From a virus: DNA of 27,172 nt. Shown here in pieces: positions 1 to 7,219 of the stretch. The stretch covers positions 1 to 27,172 of IMG/VR virus record IMGVR_UViG_3300034061_004692; one strand, written 5' to 3'. Positions within the stretch are counted from its first letter, which is position 1; the number at the start of each line of letters is the position of its first letter. The notes beneath the pieces were generated by a model. The model searched no databases. It saw only the letters and a list, made by a program, of their open reading frames with translations, and was not told the origin of the DNA. Made by a program: the position numbers and the translations under genes.

Positions 1-590
1 CTCTGACGGCCGCCCACGTCGCCGCCGACATCGCCTCGTGCACGCTGGCCAGCGGCAACAAGACCGTGCCGGTCCGTCAGGTCTGGGTGCACGGCGAGTG
101 GCAAGACACCAACCTGGGCGTGGCCGATATCGCGATCTTGCGGACCGGCGAGGCGTTCGGGCTGGGCTTCTACCCGCCTCTCTGCGATGGTGGCGAAGAG
201 GTCGGCGAGGTCGTCAGCATCGCGGGCTGGGGCATCACGGGGCGGCTCTCGACGGGCCACACGCACACCGACGGCCGCCTACGGGCGGGCACGAACACGA
301 TCGAGCGATTCGAGCGGGCGGTGATCGTCTGCCTCGCGAAGCCCGGATCGTCGCCCCTCGAATATTGCATCGCTCCAGGCTGCAGCGGCGGGCCGCTGTT
401 TGTGGGCGGGCGACTCGCGGGCATCAACTCGTTCACGTCGCGAGACGCTGGCACGGGCAAACTCCGTAGCGGCACCGGCGAGGAGAGCGGGCACACGCGG
501 GTGAGTCTGTACCGCGAGTGGATCCTGTCGGTCGTGGGCGCGGAACTTGACGCCGCTTCTACCGTGGCGGCATGGAACAAGACGCAATAG
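1..590 (+). CDS. Trypsin-like serine protease, 5' truncated by window edge
   Basis: The open frame enters the window at base 3 with no start codon, so the N terminus is missing. The chymotrypsin-fold triad is visible: LTAAHV with His at 15-17, DIAIL with Asp at 126-128, and GCSGGPLF with the nucleophile Ser at 384-386. Spacing of 37 residues from His to Asp and 86 from Asp to Ser fits family S1. The residue before the catalytic Ser is Cys, where trypsins have Asp194. That Asp pairs with the freed N terminus in activated trypsins, so zymogen-type activation is unlikely here. It lies upstream of replication and glycosylation genes in a phage context. A role in envelope degradation or virion maturation is inference. 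The protease identification is firm; the substrate is unknown. Confidence 0.85.
   Translation, partial: LTAAHVAADIASCTLASGNKTVPVRQVWVHGEWQDTNLGVADIAILRTGEAFGLGFYPPLCDGGEEVGEVVSIAGWGITGRLSTGHTHTDGRLRAGTNTIERFERAVIVCLAKPGSSPLEYCIAPGCSGGPLFVGGRLAGINSFTSRDAGTGKLRSGTGEESGHTRVSLYREWILSVVGAELDAASTVAAWNKTQ
547..571 (+). promoter_or_regulatory. Candidate promoter, TTGAC-N8-TACCGT
   Basis: TTGAC at 547-551 is followed after 8 bases by TACCGT at 560-565, then six bases and the ATG at 572. The same arrangement recurs before genes at 3035/3044, 10578, 11285 and 13551. If TACCGT acts as a -10 box, transcription would begin at or next to the start codon. It overlaps the end of the upstream protease gene. 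Promoter function is inferred from recurrence only. Confidence 0.35.
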
Positions 591-736
591 CCGCCGTGCT
601 TGCGCAAGTGCTCTTGGCGATCCGCAATCGCCTGGAGCACGGCAACCCGTCGGCGATCGTGCGGCACGAGCTGGAGACGCTCCTCCGCGTCGCGCACGAC
701 GAGGCGAGCCTTCAAGGTGTGGAGTTGCCGCAGTGA
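572..736 (+). CDS. Small hypothetical protein (54 aa)
   Basis: The frame starts at ATG 572, right after a promoter-like motif, and ends at TGA 734-736, which overlaps the GTG start of the RusA-like gene by four bases. The product is almost entirely helical and charged, with heptad-like leucines (AVLAQVLLAIRNRLEHG and RHELETLLRV). There is no signal peptide or membrane segment. It fills the only gap between its neighbours and the stop/start overlap suggests translational coupling, which supports it being real. It is not recognised; a small regulatory or structural phage protein is possible. Confidence 0.6.
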   Translation: MEQDAIAAVLAQVLLAIRNRLEHGNPSAIVRHELETLLRVAHDEASLQGVELPQ

Positions 737-1131
737 ATCCGATCACGTTCAGCGTGCCAGGGCAGCCCGTGCCGCAGCCAAGGCAGCGTACTACACGCAC
801 CGGGCACACCTACTACCCGGACAACGGGATCGTTGAGTATCGGGCAAACATAGCCAAGGCGGCCCTAGAGGCTGGCGCAACGCCTACAACGGAATCCCCG
901 CTAACGATGATTCTGGATTTGGTTTTCGTGCGACCTCCGAGCCACTTTCGGAAGGACGGCACGATTCGTCCAGGGAAACCAAACCTTCCGCGTGGAGACA
1001 ACAAGAACATCCTGAGCGGGGTTGAGGACGCACTGAACGGGATTGCCTACAAGGATGATGGCCAAATCGGAAAGCACATCATCGAACGGTCATGGGGCCA
1101 GGAGGCACGGACCACCGTGCGGATTTTCTGA
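733..1131 (+). CDS. rusA: RusA-family Holliday junction resolvase
   Basis: This 132-residue protein matches the RusA endonuclease family in length and motifs. The N terminus has the family strand pattern (ITFSVPGQPVPQPRQR). The active-site region reads KPNLPRGDNKNILSGVEDAL followed by YKDDGQI at 106-112. RusA dimers cut Holliday junctions symmetrically, and phage copies resolve recombination intermediates before packaging. The canonical P-D-x-D-N motif reads P-R-G-D-N, so the first acidic residue is Arg87 while Asp89 and Asp108/109 remain. The start is GTG 733, overlapping the previous stop by four bases, with purine-rich sequence upstream. The next gene overlaps the TGA by one base. Confidence 0.85.
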   Translation: MNPITFSVPGQPVPQPRQRTTRTGHTYYPDNGIVEYRANIAKAALEAGATPTTESPLTMILDLVFVRPPSHFRKDGTIRPGKPNLPRGDNKNILSGVEDALNGIAYKDDGQIGKHIIERSWGQEARTTVRIF

Positions 1132-1709
1132 TGCCAACGTGGTCAGACGTTTTAGACATTCACGGTTTCTCGTCTGTCGCCAACCGGATGCTGCTCAATC
1201 AAGTGGTCGCCACGGTGCCGCAGGCCCGCATCCTCGAAGTCGGCTCGTACAAGGGCTCGACAGCCGCGGCCATGTGTTTCGGCAATCAAGTCGAGTGCAT
1301 TCACCTCGTGGACAATCACAGCGAGTTTGGCGACACGCGGGCCGCGCTGCGAGGGACGTGCGAGCGTTTCGGGATGCCCGCGACGATTCACGACCTAGAT
1401 TGGCTCGCCCCGCTGCCTCACGACGCATTCGGCGGCACGAGGTTCAACGTGTACCTCTACGACGGTTCGCATGATGAAGAGCACCACTCCCGCGAGCTTG
1501 CGATCGCTTGGCCGCATCTAGCGGACGCGTTCGTCTACATCGTGGACGACTACTCGTGGGAACAGGTGCACCGCGGATGCGATGCCGGTCTGCTTGCGTT
1601 GGGTGACAAGATCAACGTCGTGAGTCGCAACGTGTATCCAAGCGACCGGCTGAACGACGCCGACGGCTACTGGAACGGGTTGCTCGTGGCGTGGTGCGAG
1701 AAGACGTGA
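1131..1709 (+). CDS. Class I SAM-dependent methyltransferase (Methyltransf_24-like)
   Basis: The product has 192 residues. A glycine-rich SAM-binding motif I is clear (ARILEVGSYKGSTAAAM), followed by an acidic strand end (CIHLVDNHSE). The later segments LYDGSHDEEHHSRELAIAW and YIVDDYSWEQV match the D-G-x-H and H/D-D-Y features of the Methyltransf_24/CmcI-like group, which usually methylates sugars or small molecules. There is no DNA-methylase N/D-PP-Y/F motif, so DNA is an unlikely substrate. The start ATG overlaps the previous TGA by one base, and the stop overlaps the next GTG. Its place at the head of three glycosyltransferase-like genes suggests methylation of a glycan made by that set. 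Confidence 0.75.
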   Translation: MPTWSDVLDIHGFSSVANRMLLNQVVATVPQARILEVGSYKGSTAAAMCFGNQVECIHLVDNHSEFGDTRAALRGTCERFGMPATIHDLDWLAPLPHDAFGGTRFNVYLYDGSHDEEHHSRELAIAWPHLADAFVYIVDDYSWEQVHRGCDAGLLALGDKINVVSRNVYPSDRLNDADGYWNGLLVAWCEKT

Positions 1710-2404
1710 ACATCACCATCAGCGGATACAACCGGCCTGACTACCTCGCCCGCACGTGCGAGGCCGTGTCAAAGTGCGTCGGCGTTTCGAGCTGCCGTGT
1801 CGCCGTACTCCTCGACCCGTGCGAGGAGACGGAGCGGTCAAAGGAAATCGCCGCCCGGTTCGGCTTTGAGTGCCTGACCTACACTGAGCACGCGGGATGC
1901 AACGACGCGATCTACACGTGCATGAGGTACGGGTTTGAAGTCATGCAGAGCGAATTTCATCTGCACTTCGAGGACGACACGGTGCCGACCCGTGATGCGT
2001 TGCTGTGGTTCAGTTGGGCTCGCGACAAGTACCGCCACGATCCGCACGTGATGACGGTGAGCGGATACCAGCAGCAGAGTAACGGCAAGCCGGAGCAATG
2101 CGGCACGCGGCGGTGGTTCACACCGTGGGGGTGGGGCACGTGGGTGGATCGCTGGGTCGAGATCGCCCCGCGCTGGACGAGCAAGGAAGGCCCGTCGTGG
2201 GACATCATCTTGAACAACGTCATTCGCGGCACGCGGTGGGAGGCGTTCCCGACCGTGAGCCGGATTCAAAACATCGGGGCCGAGAAGGGCACGCACGTCT
2301 CCGGGCCTGAGTGGCACGCGAAGTACCACCACGTTCCGCAGACCTCCGATGACCTGGGCGGCGAGGTGATCCGCGACTTCGTGGAAGTGGAGCCGCTGCT
2401 GTGA
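1706..2404 (+). CDS. Glycosyltransferase, GT-A fold
   Basis: The protein has 232 residues. It begins with a GT-A-like first strand and nucleotide-binding loop (ITISGYNRPDYLARTCEAV). It has an acidic metal-binding motif in FHLHFEDDTVPTRDALLWF and a distal WFTPWGWGTWVDRW segment typical of bacterial family-2/13-like transferases. It likely moves a sugar from a nucleotide donor to an acceptor in the cytoplasm; donor and acceptor cannot be told. GTG 1706 was chosen over GTG 1691 because it forms the GTGA overlap with the preceding stop that recurs through this genome. No signal peptide or membrane segment is seen. Confidence 0.72.
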   Translation: MNITISGYNRPDYLARTCEAVSKCVGVSSCRVAVLLDPCEETERSKEIAARFGFECLTYTEHAGCNDAIYTCMRYGFEVMQSEFHLHFEDDTVPTRDALLWFSWARDKYRHDPHVMTVSGYQQQSNGKPEQCGTRRWFTPWGWGTWVDRWVEIAPRWTSKEGPSWDIILNNVIRGTRWEAFPTVSRIQNIGAEKGTHVSGPEWHAKYHHVPQTSDDLGGEVIRDFVEVEPLL

Positions 2405-3021
2405 TCCTGCTGGTCGAGCACTACAAGCCGAGCGACCCGGAGCGGATCGCCGAATTGGACGGCACGCTCAAGGCAAACATAGAACTTGGCGTCTTCGAGG
2501 ACATCGTGCCGGTGAGCGCTGGCGAGGACCGACTGCGGTATGGCCACGTGTTCCGCATGTGCGCCAGCAAGTTCGCGGGTCGCGTCTGCGTACTGGCGAA
2601 CGCCGACATCCAGTTCGACTACACGGCGCGGCTCTTGGGGAGCGTTGTCACAGCGAAACGTCTCGTGACGTTGACGCGCTGGGAATCGCCTGCGACGCCC
2701 CGCATGATGGGCCAGTACCGCGACGAGCGTTTCTATTCCGGCTCGCAAGACGTGTGGGCGTTTCTCGGCGGCGAGTTGGTCGGGGTAGGCGACCGGATCC
2801 CACTCGGCTACATCGGCTGCGACAACGCGCTCGCGGGCGAGGCGATGAATGCGGGCTATGTCGTTGTGAACCCCGCTCTCTCGATCCGCACGTGGCACAA
2901 CCACAAAAGCACGGGCCGCAGCGAAACAGAGGCGAGCGTGCCGGGCACGTACGCGTATCCCGAATTGACGACGATGGCGACCACGGGGCGGGTGATGCAC
3001 CACGAGTGGCCGCAGGCTTGA
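2401..3021 (+). CDS. Glycosyltransferase-like protein
   Basis: This 206-residue protein starts at GTG 2401, overlapping the preceding TGA by four bases. It contains VCVLANADIQFD, GSQDVWAFLGG and GYIGCDNALAGEAMNAGYVV, followed by NPALSIRTWHNHKSTGRSE. This order (an N-A-D-I strand, a [S]-QDVW segment, a C-D-N motif and a terminal H-x-H near an Arg) is typical of a group of predicted nucleotide-sugar transferases with a degenerate GT-A core. It is the third gene in a coupled methyltransferase and glycosyltransferase run. Assignment as a glycosyltransferase is moderately supported; the product is unknown. Confidence 0.6.
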   Translation: MILLVEHYKPSDPERIAELDGTLKANIELGVFEDIVPVSAGEDRLRYGHVFRMCASKFAGRVCVLANADIQFDYTARLLGSVVTAKRLVTLTRWESPATPRMMGQYRDERFYSGSQDVWAFLGGELVGVGDRIPLGYIGCDNALAGEAMNAGYVVVNPALSIRTWHNHKSTGRSETEASVPGTYAYPELTTMATTGRVMHHEWPQA

Positions 3022-3043
3022 CGCTGCCGGGACGATGAGCGGC
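3018..3043 (+). promoter_or_regulatory. Candidate promoter, TTGAC-N8-GACGAT
   Basis: TTGAC at 3018-3022, straddling the previous stop, is followed after 8 bases by GACGAT at 3031-3036, then GAGCGGC and ATG 3044. The layout mirrors the motif at 547-571, including the shared GGCATGG. The hexamer is a poor -10 match, so this is the weakest of the five copies. Confidence 0.25.
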
Positions 3044-3952
3044 ATGGCAACCATCACGCTAGACGAGATCGAGCGGCACCACCCCGACGTGCTGCTCCCG
3101 CCCGACCCGGAGTTCGCGGAGGCTTACGCCTATGCGGTGCGCGAGGGCCGCGAGGTCGCAAAGACGCAAAGCGTTGCGATGGTGGCCATCTGCCGCAACG
3201 CGATGCCGTGGCTCCCTCGCACGCTGGAACTTGTCGAGCGGACCGGCGCGATGTTCCGCGAGTGGTCGGCGTTCATCTACGAAAACGACTCGGCCGACGA
3301 GACAAAGGACGCGCTCGCCGCGTGGCAAGACGGGCAGCAGCGGCACGCGTCGCTGAATGTCAACGGCCGCCCGCACCTGAACTACACGACCGCGCCGGTG
3401 CGGACGCACGCGCTGGCGGAATACCGGGCAGCGTGTCAGACGTTCGTGCGGCACGGCGATAGGCCCGACTATGTGATCGTGTTTGATACAGACCCGTGGG
3501 GCGGGTGGAGCGTAGACGGCATCGCCACGTCGGTCTTCCACATGGAGTACGACCGCAGCCTCTACGCTCTGGCGAGCTATTCGTGGGCGGAGGTTCAGCA
3601 ACTAAAGGGCACCGGGCCAATCCACTACGACGCGTTCGCGTGTCGCCTGAATCACTGGCGGCAGCGAGATCAAGATTGGTTCCACCTCTGGCACCCGGCG
3701 ATCGGCTCACCGCCGGTCGAGGTCAATTCGGCCTTCGGCCAGTTGGCGATCTACGACGGGCGGCGGTTTCTGCAGGGTCGCTACAGCGGCGAGGACTGCG
3801 AGCACGTGTGCCTGCATCGCAGCATCAAGGCGCTGGCCGCCGAGAAAGACGACGACCACTACGACGGACCAAGCAACACCCGGATGGCGATCAACCCGTC
3901 GATGCGATGCGTGTCCTTCTGGGTTCCCGACGAGGTGAAGCGTGGCGGGTAA
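3035..3952 (+). CDS. Glycosyltransferase-like protein (305 aa)
   Basis: The core begins with SVAMVAICRNAMPWLPRTLE, a nucleotide-sugar-transferase-like first strand. It is followed by FIYENDSADETKDALAAW, where an E-N-D-S-x-D-x-T motif marks eukaryote-like GT69 and related transferases. A DxD-type motif sits in YVIVFDTDPWGGW. It also holds a Trp/His-rich segment (DQDWFHLWHPAIGSPP) and no membrane anchor. ATG 3035 is used; ATG 3044 gives the same protein less three residues and sits at the expected distance from the promoter-like motif. The last bases overlap the next gene by 11. It completes the methyltransferase/glycosyltransferase run; the acceptor is unknown. Confidence 0.62.
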   Translation: MSGMATITLDEIERHHPDVLLPPDPEFAEAYAYAVREGREVAKTQSVAMVAICRNAMPWLPRTLELVERTGAMFREWSAFIYENDSADETKDALAAWQDGQQRHASLNVNGRPHLNYTTAPVRTHALAEYRAACQTFVRHGDRPDYVIVFDTDPWGGWSVDGIATSVFHMEYDRSLYALASYSWAEVQQLKGTGPIHYDAFACRLNHWRQRDQDWFHLWHPAIGSPPVEVNSAFGQLAIYDGRRFLQGRYSGEDCEHVCLHRSIKALAAEKDDDHYDGPSNTRMAINPSMRCVSFWVPDEVKRGG

Positions 3953-4343
3953 CACTTCCAGAATCGACATTGCGGTGCTCAAGATTCAGTGGGCCAGCCA
4001 CTCGTCTTACGCATCGCTCTGCACGTTCTGGACGGTTACTCGCGACCAACTAGTGCGGCTCCGCGACGTGGTGCCGCTGCCACCTAGGCACGACCGGAGG
4101 CTGCGATTCAAACCGCCGCGTCCGGAGAAGCCGACGCCGGAGGAAATCGCGGCGAGCGAGGCCAGCCTTGACCTCGCCCCGATGGTCGCCGCCAGGGCGA
4201 CGAACGAATCGTCCCTGTGGACGGAAGATGTCCGGGCGCAGCGGCAAGTGAAGAAGCCGACGGCCTTTGAGCTTCGCCCTATCGAAGTTCCGCCGGAGGC
4301 CCGCGACCTGTTCGATGACTTGAACCGGGAGGCGCAGTGGTGA
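3942..4343 (+). CDS. Hypothetical protein (133 aa)
   Basis: The start is GTG 3942, preceded by a good ribosome-binding sequence (GAGGTGAAG) and overlapping the glycosyltransferase stop by 11 bases. The N-terminal half (KIQWASHSSYASLCTFWTVTR) is followed by a proline- and arginine-rich stretch (LPPRHDRRLRFKPPRP) and an acidic C terminus. No domain is recognised, and no signal peptide or membrane segment is seen. Its stop overlaps the next GTG by four bases, so it is part of the same transcript. Confidence 0.65.
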   Translation: MAGNTSRIDIAVLKIQWASHSSYASLCTFWTVTRDQLVRLRDVVPLPPRHDRRLRFKPPRPEKPTPEEIAASEASLDLAPMVAARATNESSLWTEDVRAQRQVKKPTAFELRPIEVPPEARDLFDDLNREAQW

Positions 4344-4561
4344 GCGATCCCGTGCTCGGCAAGGTGATCGTAGAGTTTTCCCAGAAATACATTTCCGTGT
4401 ATCTCTGCGAGGGCGACGGGACGATCAAGGACGCCGATCATTTCCGGTGGCCGGTGCGGCTGGAAGTAAAAGACGCGCGGCAGGAAACGCGGGATTGCTA
4501 CCACTTGCTCTACGACTACTCAAACAAGTCGGTCAACCCGGAATCTGCAAGTGACGGCTAG
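4340..4561 (+). CDS. Small hypothetical protein (73 aa)
   Basis: The start is GTG 4340, forming a GTGA overlap with the preceding stop, with GGGAGG about eight bases upstream; GTG 4337 is an alternative one codon earlier. The sequence alternates beta-type segments (KVIVEFSQKYISVYLCEGDG) with a charged C terminus and has no membrane segment. No family is recognised. Its stop codon (TAG) lies in a short gap containing a TACCGT hexamer at 4570-4575 before the next gene. Confidence 0.6.
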   Translation: MSDPVLGKVIVEFSQKYISVYLCEGDGTIKDADHFRWPVRLEVKDARQETRDCYHLLYDYSNKSVNPESASDG

Positions 4562-4593
4562 CCTCCCCTACCGTGAAGGGAGAGGAGACCGCC

Positions 4594-4902
4594 ATGCAAC
4601 ACCCGTCCTATTCCGCGACGCCCGAAGAGTACGCCAAGTACGGCACCAACTTGAATGTGTGGGAGCAGATCCGCCTGCTCTCCCAGTGGGCTCCGCTGCT
4701 CGCCTACGGGCAGGCGTTCGTCCAGGCCGTTGACCCATACCGTAAGTCGCTCGTTGTGGCCGACGCCGCCGAGTGGGTCGCGAGCAAGACGAACGCACAG
4801 GTGGACGACCAGCTTGTGCGGCTGCTGGCCGACATCCTCAAGACTCCGCAAGGCGAAGCCCTCGTGCGGTGGTGCCTGCTGCGAGCCGAGGAGGCAAAGT
4901 GA
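4594..4902 (+). CDS. Hypothetical helical protein (102 aa)
   Basis: ATG 4594 was chosen because a strong purine-rich ribosome site (GGGAGAGGAG) ends about five bases upstream; the in-frame GTG at 4573 lies inside that site. The product is predominantly helical (QVDDQLVRLLADILKTPQGEALVRW) with no membrane segment or Cys motif. A TACCGT hexamer at 4570-4575 could serve as a -10 box, giving a short leader. Its stop overlaps the GTG of the next gene. No family is recognised. Confidence 0.65.
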   Translation: MQHPSYSATPEEYAKYGTNLNVWEQIRLLSQWAPLLAYGQAFVQAVDPYRKSLVVADAAEWVASKTNAQVDDQLVRLLADILKTPQGEALVRWCLLRAEEAK

Positions 4903-5177
4903 ACCTCGATGTTGTTATTCGTGCCGTCGCCGCGGTGGCGGCAGTTGGTCTCCTCACTGGCCCCGCGCTTGCCGCCCTGGTTGCAAAAGCCAAAGCCGGT
5001 TGGAAAGACAACCCGCTGGAAGCCGCAACTGAAAAAGCCGCAGTCGTGACGGCGAGGGATCTGCATATCGTCCTCGACCTCGCGACTCGCTTGAAGGCGG
5101 CGCAGTGCATGGAAGGCGTCTCGCTCTGCCAGCAACTCCTTGACGTGATGCTGGGCAACACGAAGGGCAAGAAATGA
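4899..5177 (+). CDS. Small membrane protein (92 aa)
   Basis: The start is GTG 4899 in a GTGA overlap. An N-terminal hydrophobic stretch (VVIRAVAAVAAVGLLTGPAL) could be a membrane anchor or signal peptide. It is followed by a charged, helical domain with two Cys residues (AAQCMEGVSLCQQLLDVML). It ends in a basic tail and overlaps the next ATG by four bases. Small size, one membrane segment and position ahead of an enzyme and other membrane proteins suggest a lysis or envelope role, but no holin or spanin family is recognised. Confidence 0.6.
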   Translation: MNLDVVIRAVAAVAAVGLLTGPALAALVAKAKAGWKDNPLEAATEKAAVVTARDLHIVLDLATRLKAAQCMEGVSLCQQLLDVMLGNTKGKK

Positions 5178-5653
5178 GCGTCCGTACTCGGATCGTTGTC
5201 GCGATCGTACTCGGCTACGTGGCCGCGTTCGGCGTGCCGTCGTTGCCGAGCCTGCCGCGTGTCGCCGTTTCCGTCACCGACCCGAGTCCTGAGATGAAAG
5301 CCAAGGTTGCCGGGATCGCCGCCGCCCTGCGTTCAGCGTCACCCGTTGATCGTGCCGTGTGGGCCTCGACGTGGGAGAAGGCAGCCATCGTCGTCGCGGG
5401 CGATGCCGTCACGACCGAGGTAGCGTTCACCGACACGCGGGCTCTGCGGCAGTTCACCGTCCTGGCTCTCGACATCGCGTGGCGGCGGCTCGCCGCCAAC
5501 CAGCCCGGCAAGTACGCCGGTCTGCGTGAGGCGACGGAGGCCGTGCTGCTGGAAGTGGTGGGCGAAGAGGTTGTGCCGGTCACGCCCGACATGCGCCGCG
5601 CCTACAGCGATGCCGCCAAGGCAATCGCGTGGGCTGGCGTGAATGGGGGGTAA
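5174..5653 (+). CDS. Membrane-anchored or secreted hypothetical protein (159 aa)
   Basis: ATG 5174 overlaps the previous stop (ATGA). Residues 1-25 (RTRIVVAIVLGYVAAFGVPS) form a basic-then-hydrophobic signal-anchor. The remainder is a soluble alanine-rich helical domain containing WASTWEKAAIVVAGD and TVLALDIAWRRLAANQPG. No catalytic motif is visible. It precedes the papain-like protease by two bases and could work with it at the envelope. The function is unknown. Confidence 0.6.
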   Translation: MSVRTRIVVAIVLGYVAAFGVPSLPSLPRVAVSVTDPSPEMKAKVAGIAAALRSASPVDRAVWASTWEKAAIVVAGDAVTTEVAFTDTRALRQFTVLALDIAWRRLAANQPGKYAGLREATEAVLLEVVGEEVVPVTPDMRRAYSDAAKAIAWAGVNGG

Positions 5654-5655
5654 GC

Positions 5656-6576
5656 ATGGCCGCTCACGCCTTCGGATACGAGCCCGACCCGCACGGTGCC
5701 GCCGCGTTCGTGAAGACGCTTGCGCGGCCCACGCTCGCGCAAGCTGGGCCTGACCTCGCCACCGACGAGAAGACCGACGTGTTTCTGTACGAGGCGTTGC
5801 TCAAGTGTCAGCCGTCATGGCAGCGCGGCTCGCAGGGTTCGGTGGGTTCGTGCGTCGGCTGGGCCGCAGCCCTTTGCGTGGACGTTCTCGCTGCCTCGGA
5901 CATCGTGTACCGCAAAGAGCCGGAGGTGTGGGCGGGCCGCACCATCGAAGGCAGTCTGTATGCGCTGTCGCGGGTCGAGGCTCGCGGGTTGCAGCGTAAC
6001 AACGGAGGGGACGGAAGCACCGGATTCCACGCGGCCAAAGCGATCCGCGATTACGGCTGCCTGCACTACGGCGTTGACTACGGCGGCGTGAAGTTCGACG
6101 CCCACTCGTCGCAGCGTGAGCGTGATTGGGGCCGCAACGGATTGCCCGACACGCTGGAGCCGTTTGCCAAGGAACGCCGCGCGAGCGAAACCACGCTTAC
6201 AACGTCGTTCATGGACGTGGCCCGCGCCGTCTCCAATGGGTATGGCTGCGTGGTCTGTTCGCTCCAAGGCTTTTCGATGAGCCGCGACTCGGAGGGCTTC
6301 TGCAAGCCCGGCGGGACTTGGCCGCACGCGATGTTTATCGGTGGAATCCGCTGGGGCAAGCGACCCGGTGCGTTGATTCTCAATTCGTGGGGCGCGTCGA
6401 ACACAACGGGCAAACACTTCCCCGAGAACATTCCCGAGCCCGTTCGCGTCTGCTCATTCTGGGCCGACGCTGACGTTGTTGACAGGATGGTGAAGGGCGA
6501 GGACTCATACACCTACGCGGGATACTCCGGCTTTCAGCGGACGACGATTGAGAACTGGACCGGAGGCGTCTTGTGA
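5656..6576 (+). CDS. Papain-like (C1) cysteine protease
   Basis: This 306-residue protein carries the full papain active site. The oxyanion Gln60 and nucleophile Cys66 are in QGSVGSCVGWAAA. His224 is in WPHAMFIGGIRWG. Asn243 is in LILNSWGA, the classic N-S-W-G motif. There is no propeptide and no obvious signal sequence. ATG 5656 is preceded by a G-rich ribosome site (GGGGGG); an in-frame GTG at 5629 lies inside the previous gene. Canonical C1 proteases are rare in phages, where papain-fold lysins are usually CHAP or NlpC/P60 amidases lacking N-S-W-G. The neighbouring membrane and lipoprotein genes suggest lysis or entry through a proteinaceous envelope. The fold is firm; the substrate is inferred. 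Confidence 0.85.
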   Translation: MAAHAFGYEPDPHGAAAFVKTLARPTLAQAGPDLATDEKTDVFLYEALLKCQPSWQRGSQGSVGSCVGWAAALCVDVLAASDIVYRKEPEVWAGRTIEGSLYALSRVEARGLQRNNGGDGSTGFHAAKAIRDYGCLHYGVDYGGVKFDAHSSQRERDWGRNGLPDTLEPFAKERRASETTLTTSFMDVARAVSNGYGCVVCSLQGFSMSRDSEGFCKPGGTWPHAMFIGGIRWGKRPGALILNSWGASNTTGKHFPENIPEPVRVCSFWADADVVDRMVKGEDSYTYAGYSGFQRTTIENWTGGVL

Positions 6577-6863
6577 AAACCGCGGCCCTCGTCACCGGCA
6601 CGTTCCTGTTGTTCGCCAACGGCTGCGGCTCGCAGCCAACGGACGATGCCGCGATCACGGCAGACCTCGCGTGCGAGACGGCGAGGATGGCGGTGAAGCT
6701 CTCGCAGGAAATCGCCCCCTCGCCGCCGAAGCCCGTGCCCGCTGGCAAGTGCTTGAACTGTGCCGGAACCGGTGTCATCGGTGATGGAAACTCAATCCGA
6801 ATGCAATGCCCCATCTGCAAAGGCACAGGCAAAGCCTGCACGGACGGGAGGTGCAAGCCGTGA
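6573..6863 (+). CDS. Lipoprotein with two DnaJ-type CxxCxGxG motifs
   Basis: The start is GTG 6573 in a GTGA overlap. Residues 1-18 form a lipoprotein signal (LVTGTFLLFANGC) with Cys18 as the probable acylated residue. A proline-rich stretch (APSPPKPVPAGK) leads to two CxxCxGTG motifs, C60-C63 and C79-C82, plus C89 and C94. These match the zinc-binding repeats of DnaJ. Four such cysteines can hold one zinc ion. The pairing of lipoprotein signal with chaperone zinc motif is unusual. Proline richness and position before two membrane genes make an outer-membrane spanin-like role one option; superinfection exclusion is another. Confidence 0.7.
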   Translation: MKTAALVTGTFLLFANGCGSQPTDDAAITADLACETARMAVKLSQEIAPSPPKPVPAGKCLNCAGTGVIGDGNSIRMQCPICKGTGKACTDGRCKP

Positions 6864-7219
6864 AGCTCGCCGACCTCCAAGACTACGTTTGGCGTCGCGC
6901 GCCGCTGGGCAAGCACATCGTCGGCCGCCGCGTGTTCGCGGACCTCGTGCAACTCACGGTCGAATCGTGGGAGCCGATGAACCTGAACCACGCCACCAGC
7001 GACGACGCCACCGCGGCCGTCTGCGGCAGCATTGAGCGGTCGGTGAAGCGAATGCACCAAGTGATGAGCGGTAAGGAACCGCAAGAGTACGGAATCTTCT
7101 GGGCGTTCATCCTGCAACTGATGGTGTCGGTCATCATCAAGATCATGTTGGAGTGGTGGCAGGAACGTGCAAGCAATCGGGTCTGGCTGGTGACAATGCA
7201 ATCGGAGTTGACGAAATGA
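6860..7219 (+). CDS. Membrane protein, possible holin or lysis accessory (119 aa)
   Basis: GTG 6860 forms a GTGA overlap with the lipoprotein gene. The N-terminal two thirds is soluble. A single hydrophobic segment (GIFWAFILQLMVSVIIKIML) lies near residues 74-93, followed by a short tail with charged residues. No holin family is recognised. The stop overlaps the next ATG by four bases. Context with a lipoprotein, another one-pass membrane protein and a protease supports a role in lysis; this is inference. Confidence 0.6.
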   Translation: MKLADLQDYVWRRAPLGKHIVGRRVFADLVQLTVESWEPMNLNHATSDDATAAVCGSIERSVKRMHQVMSGKEPQEYGIFWAFILQLMVSVIIKIMLEWWQERASNRVWLVTMQSELTK

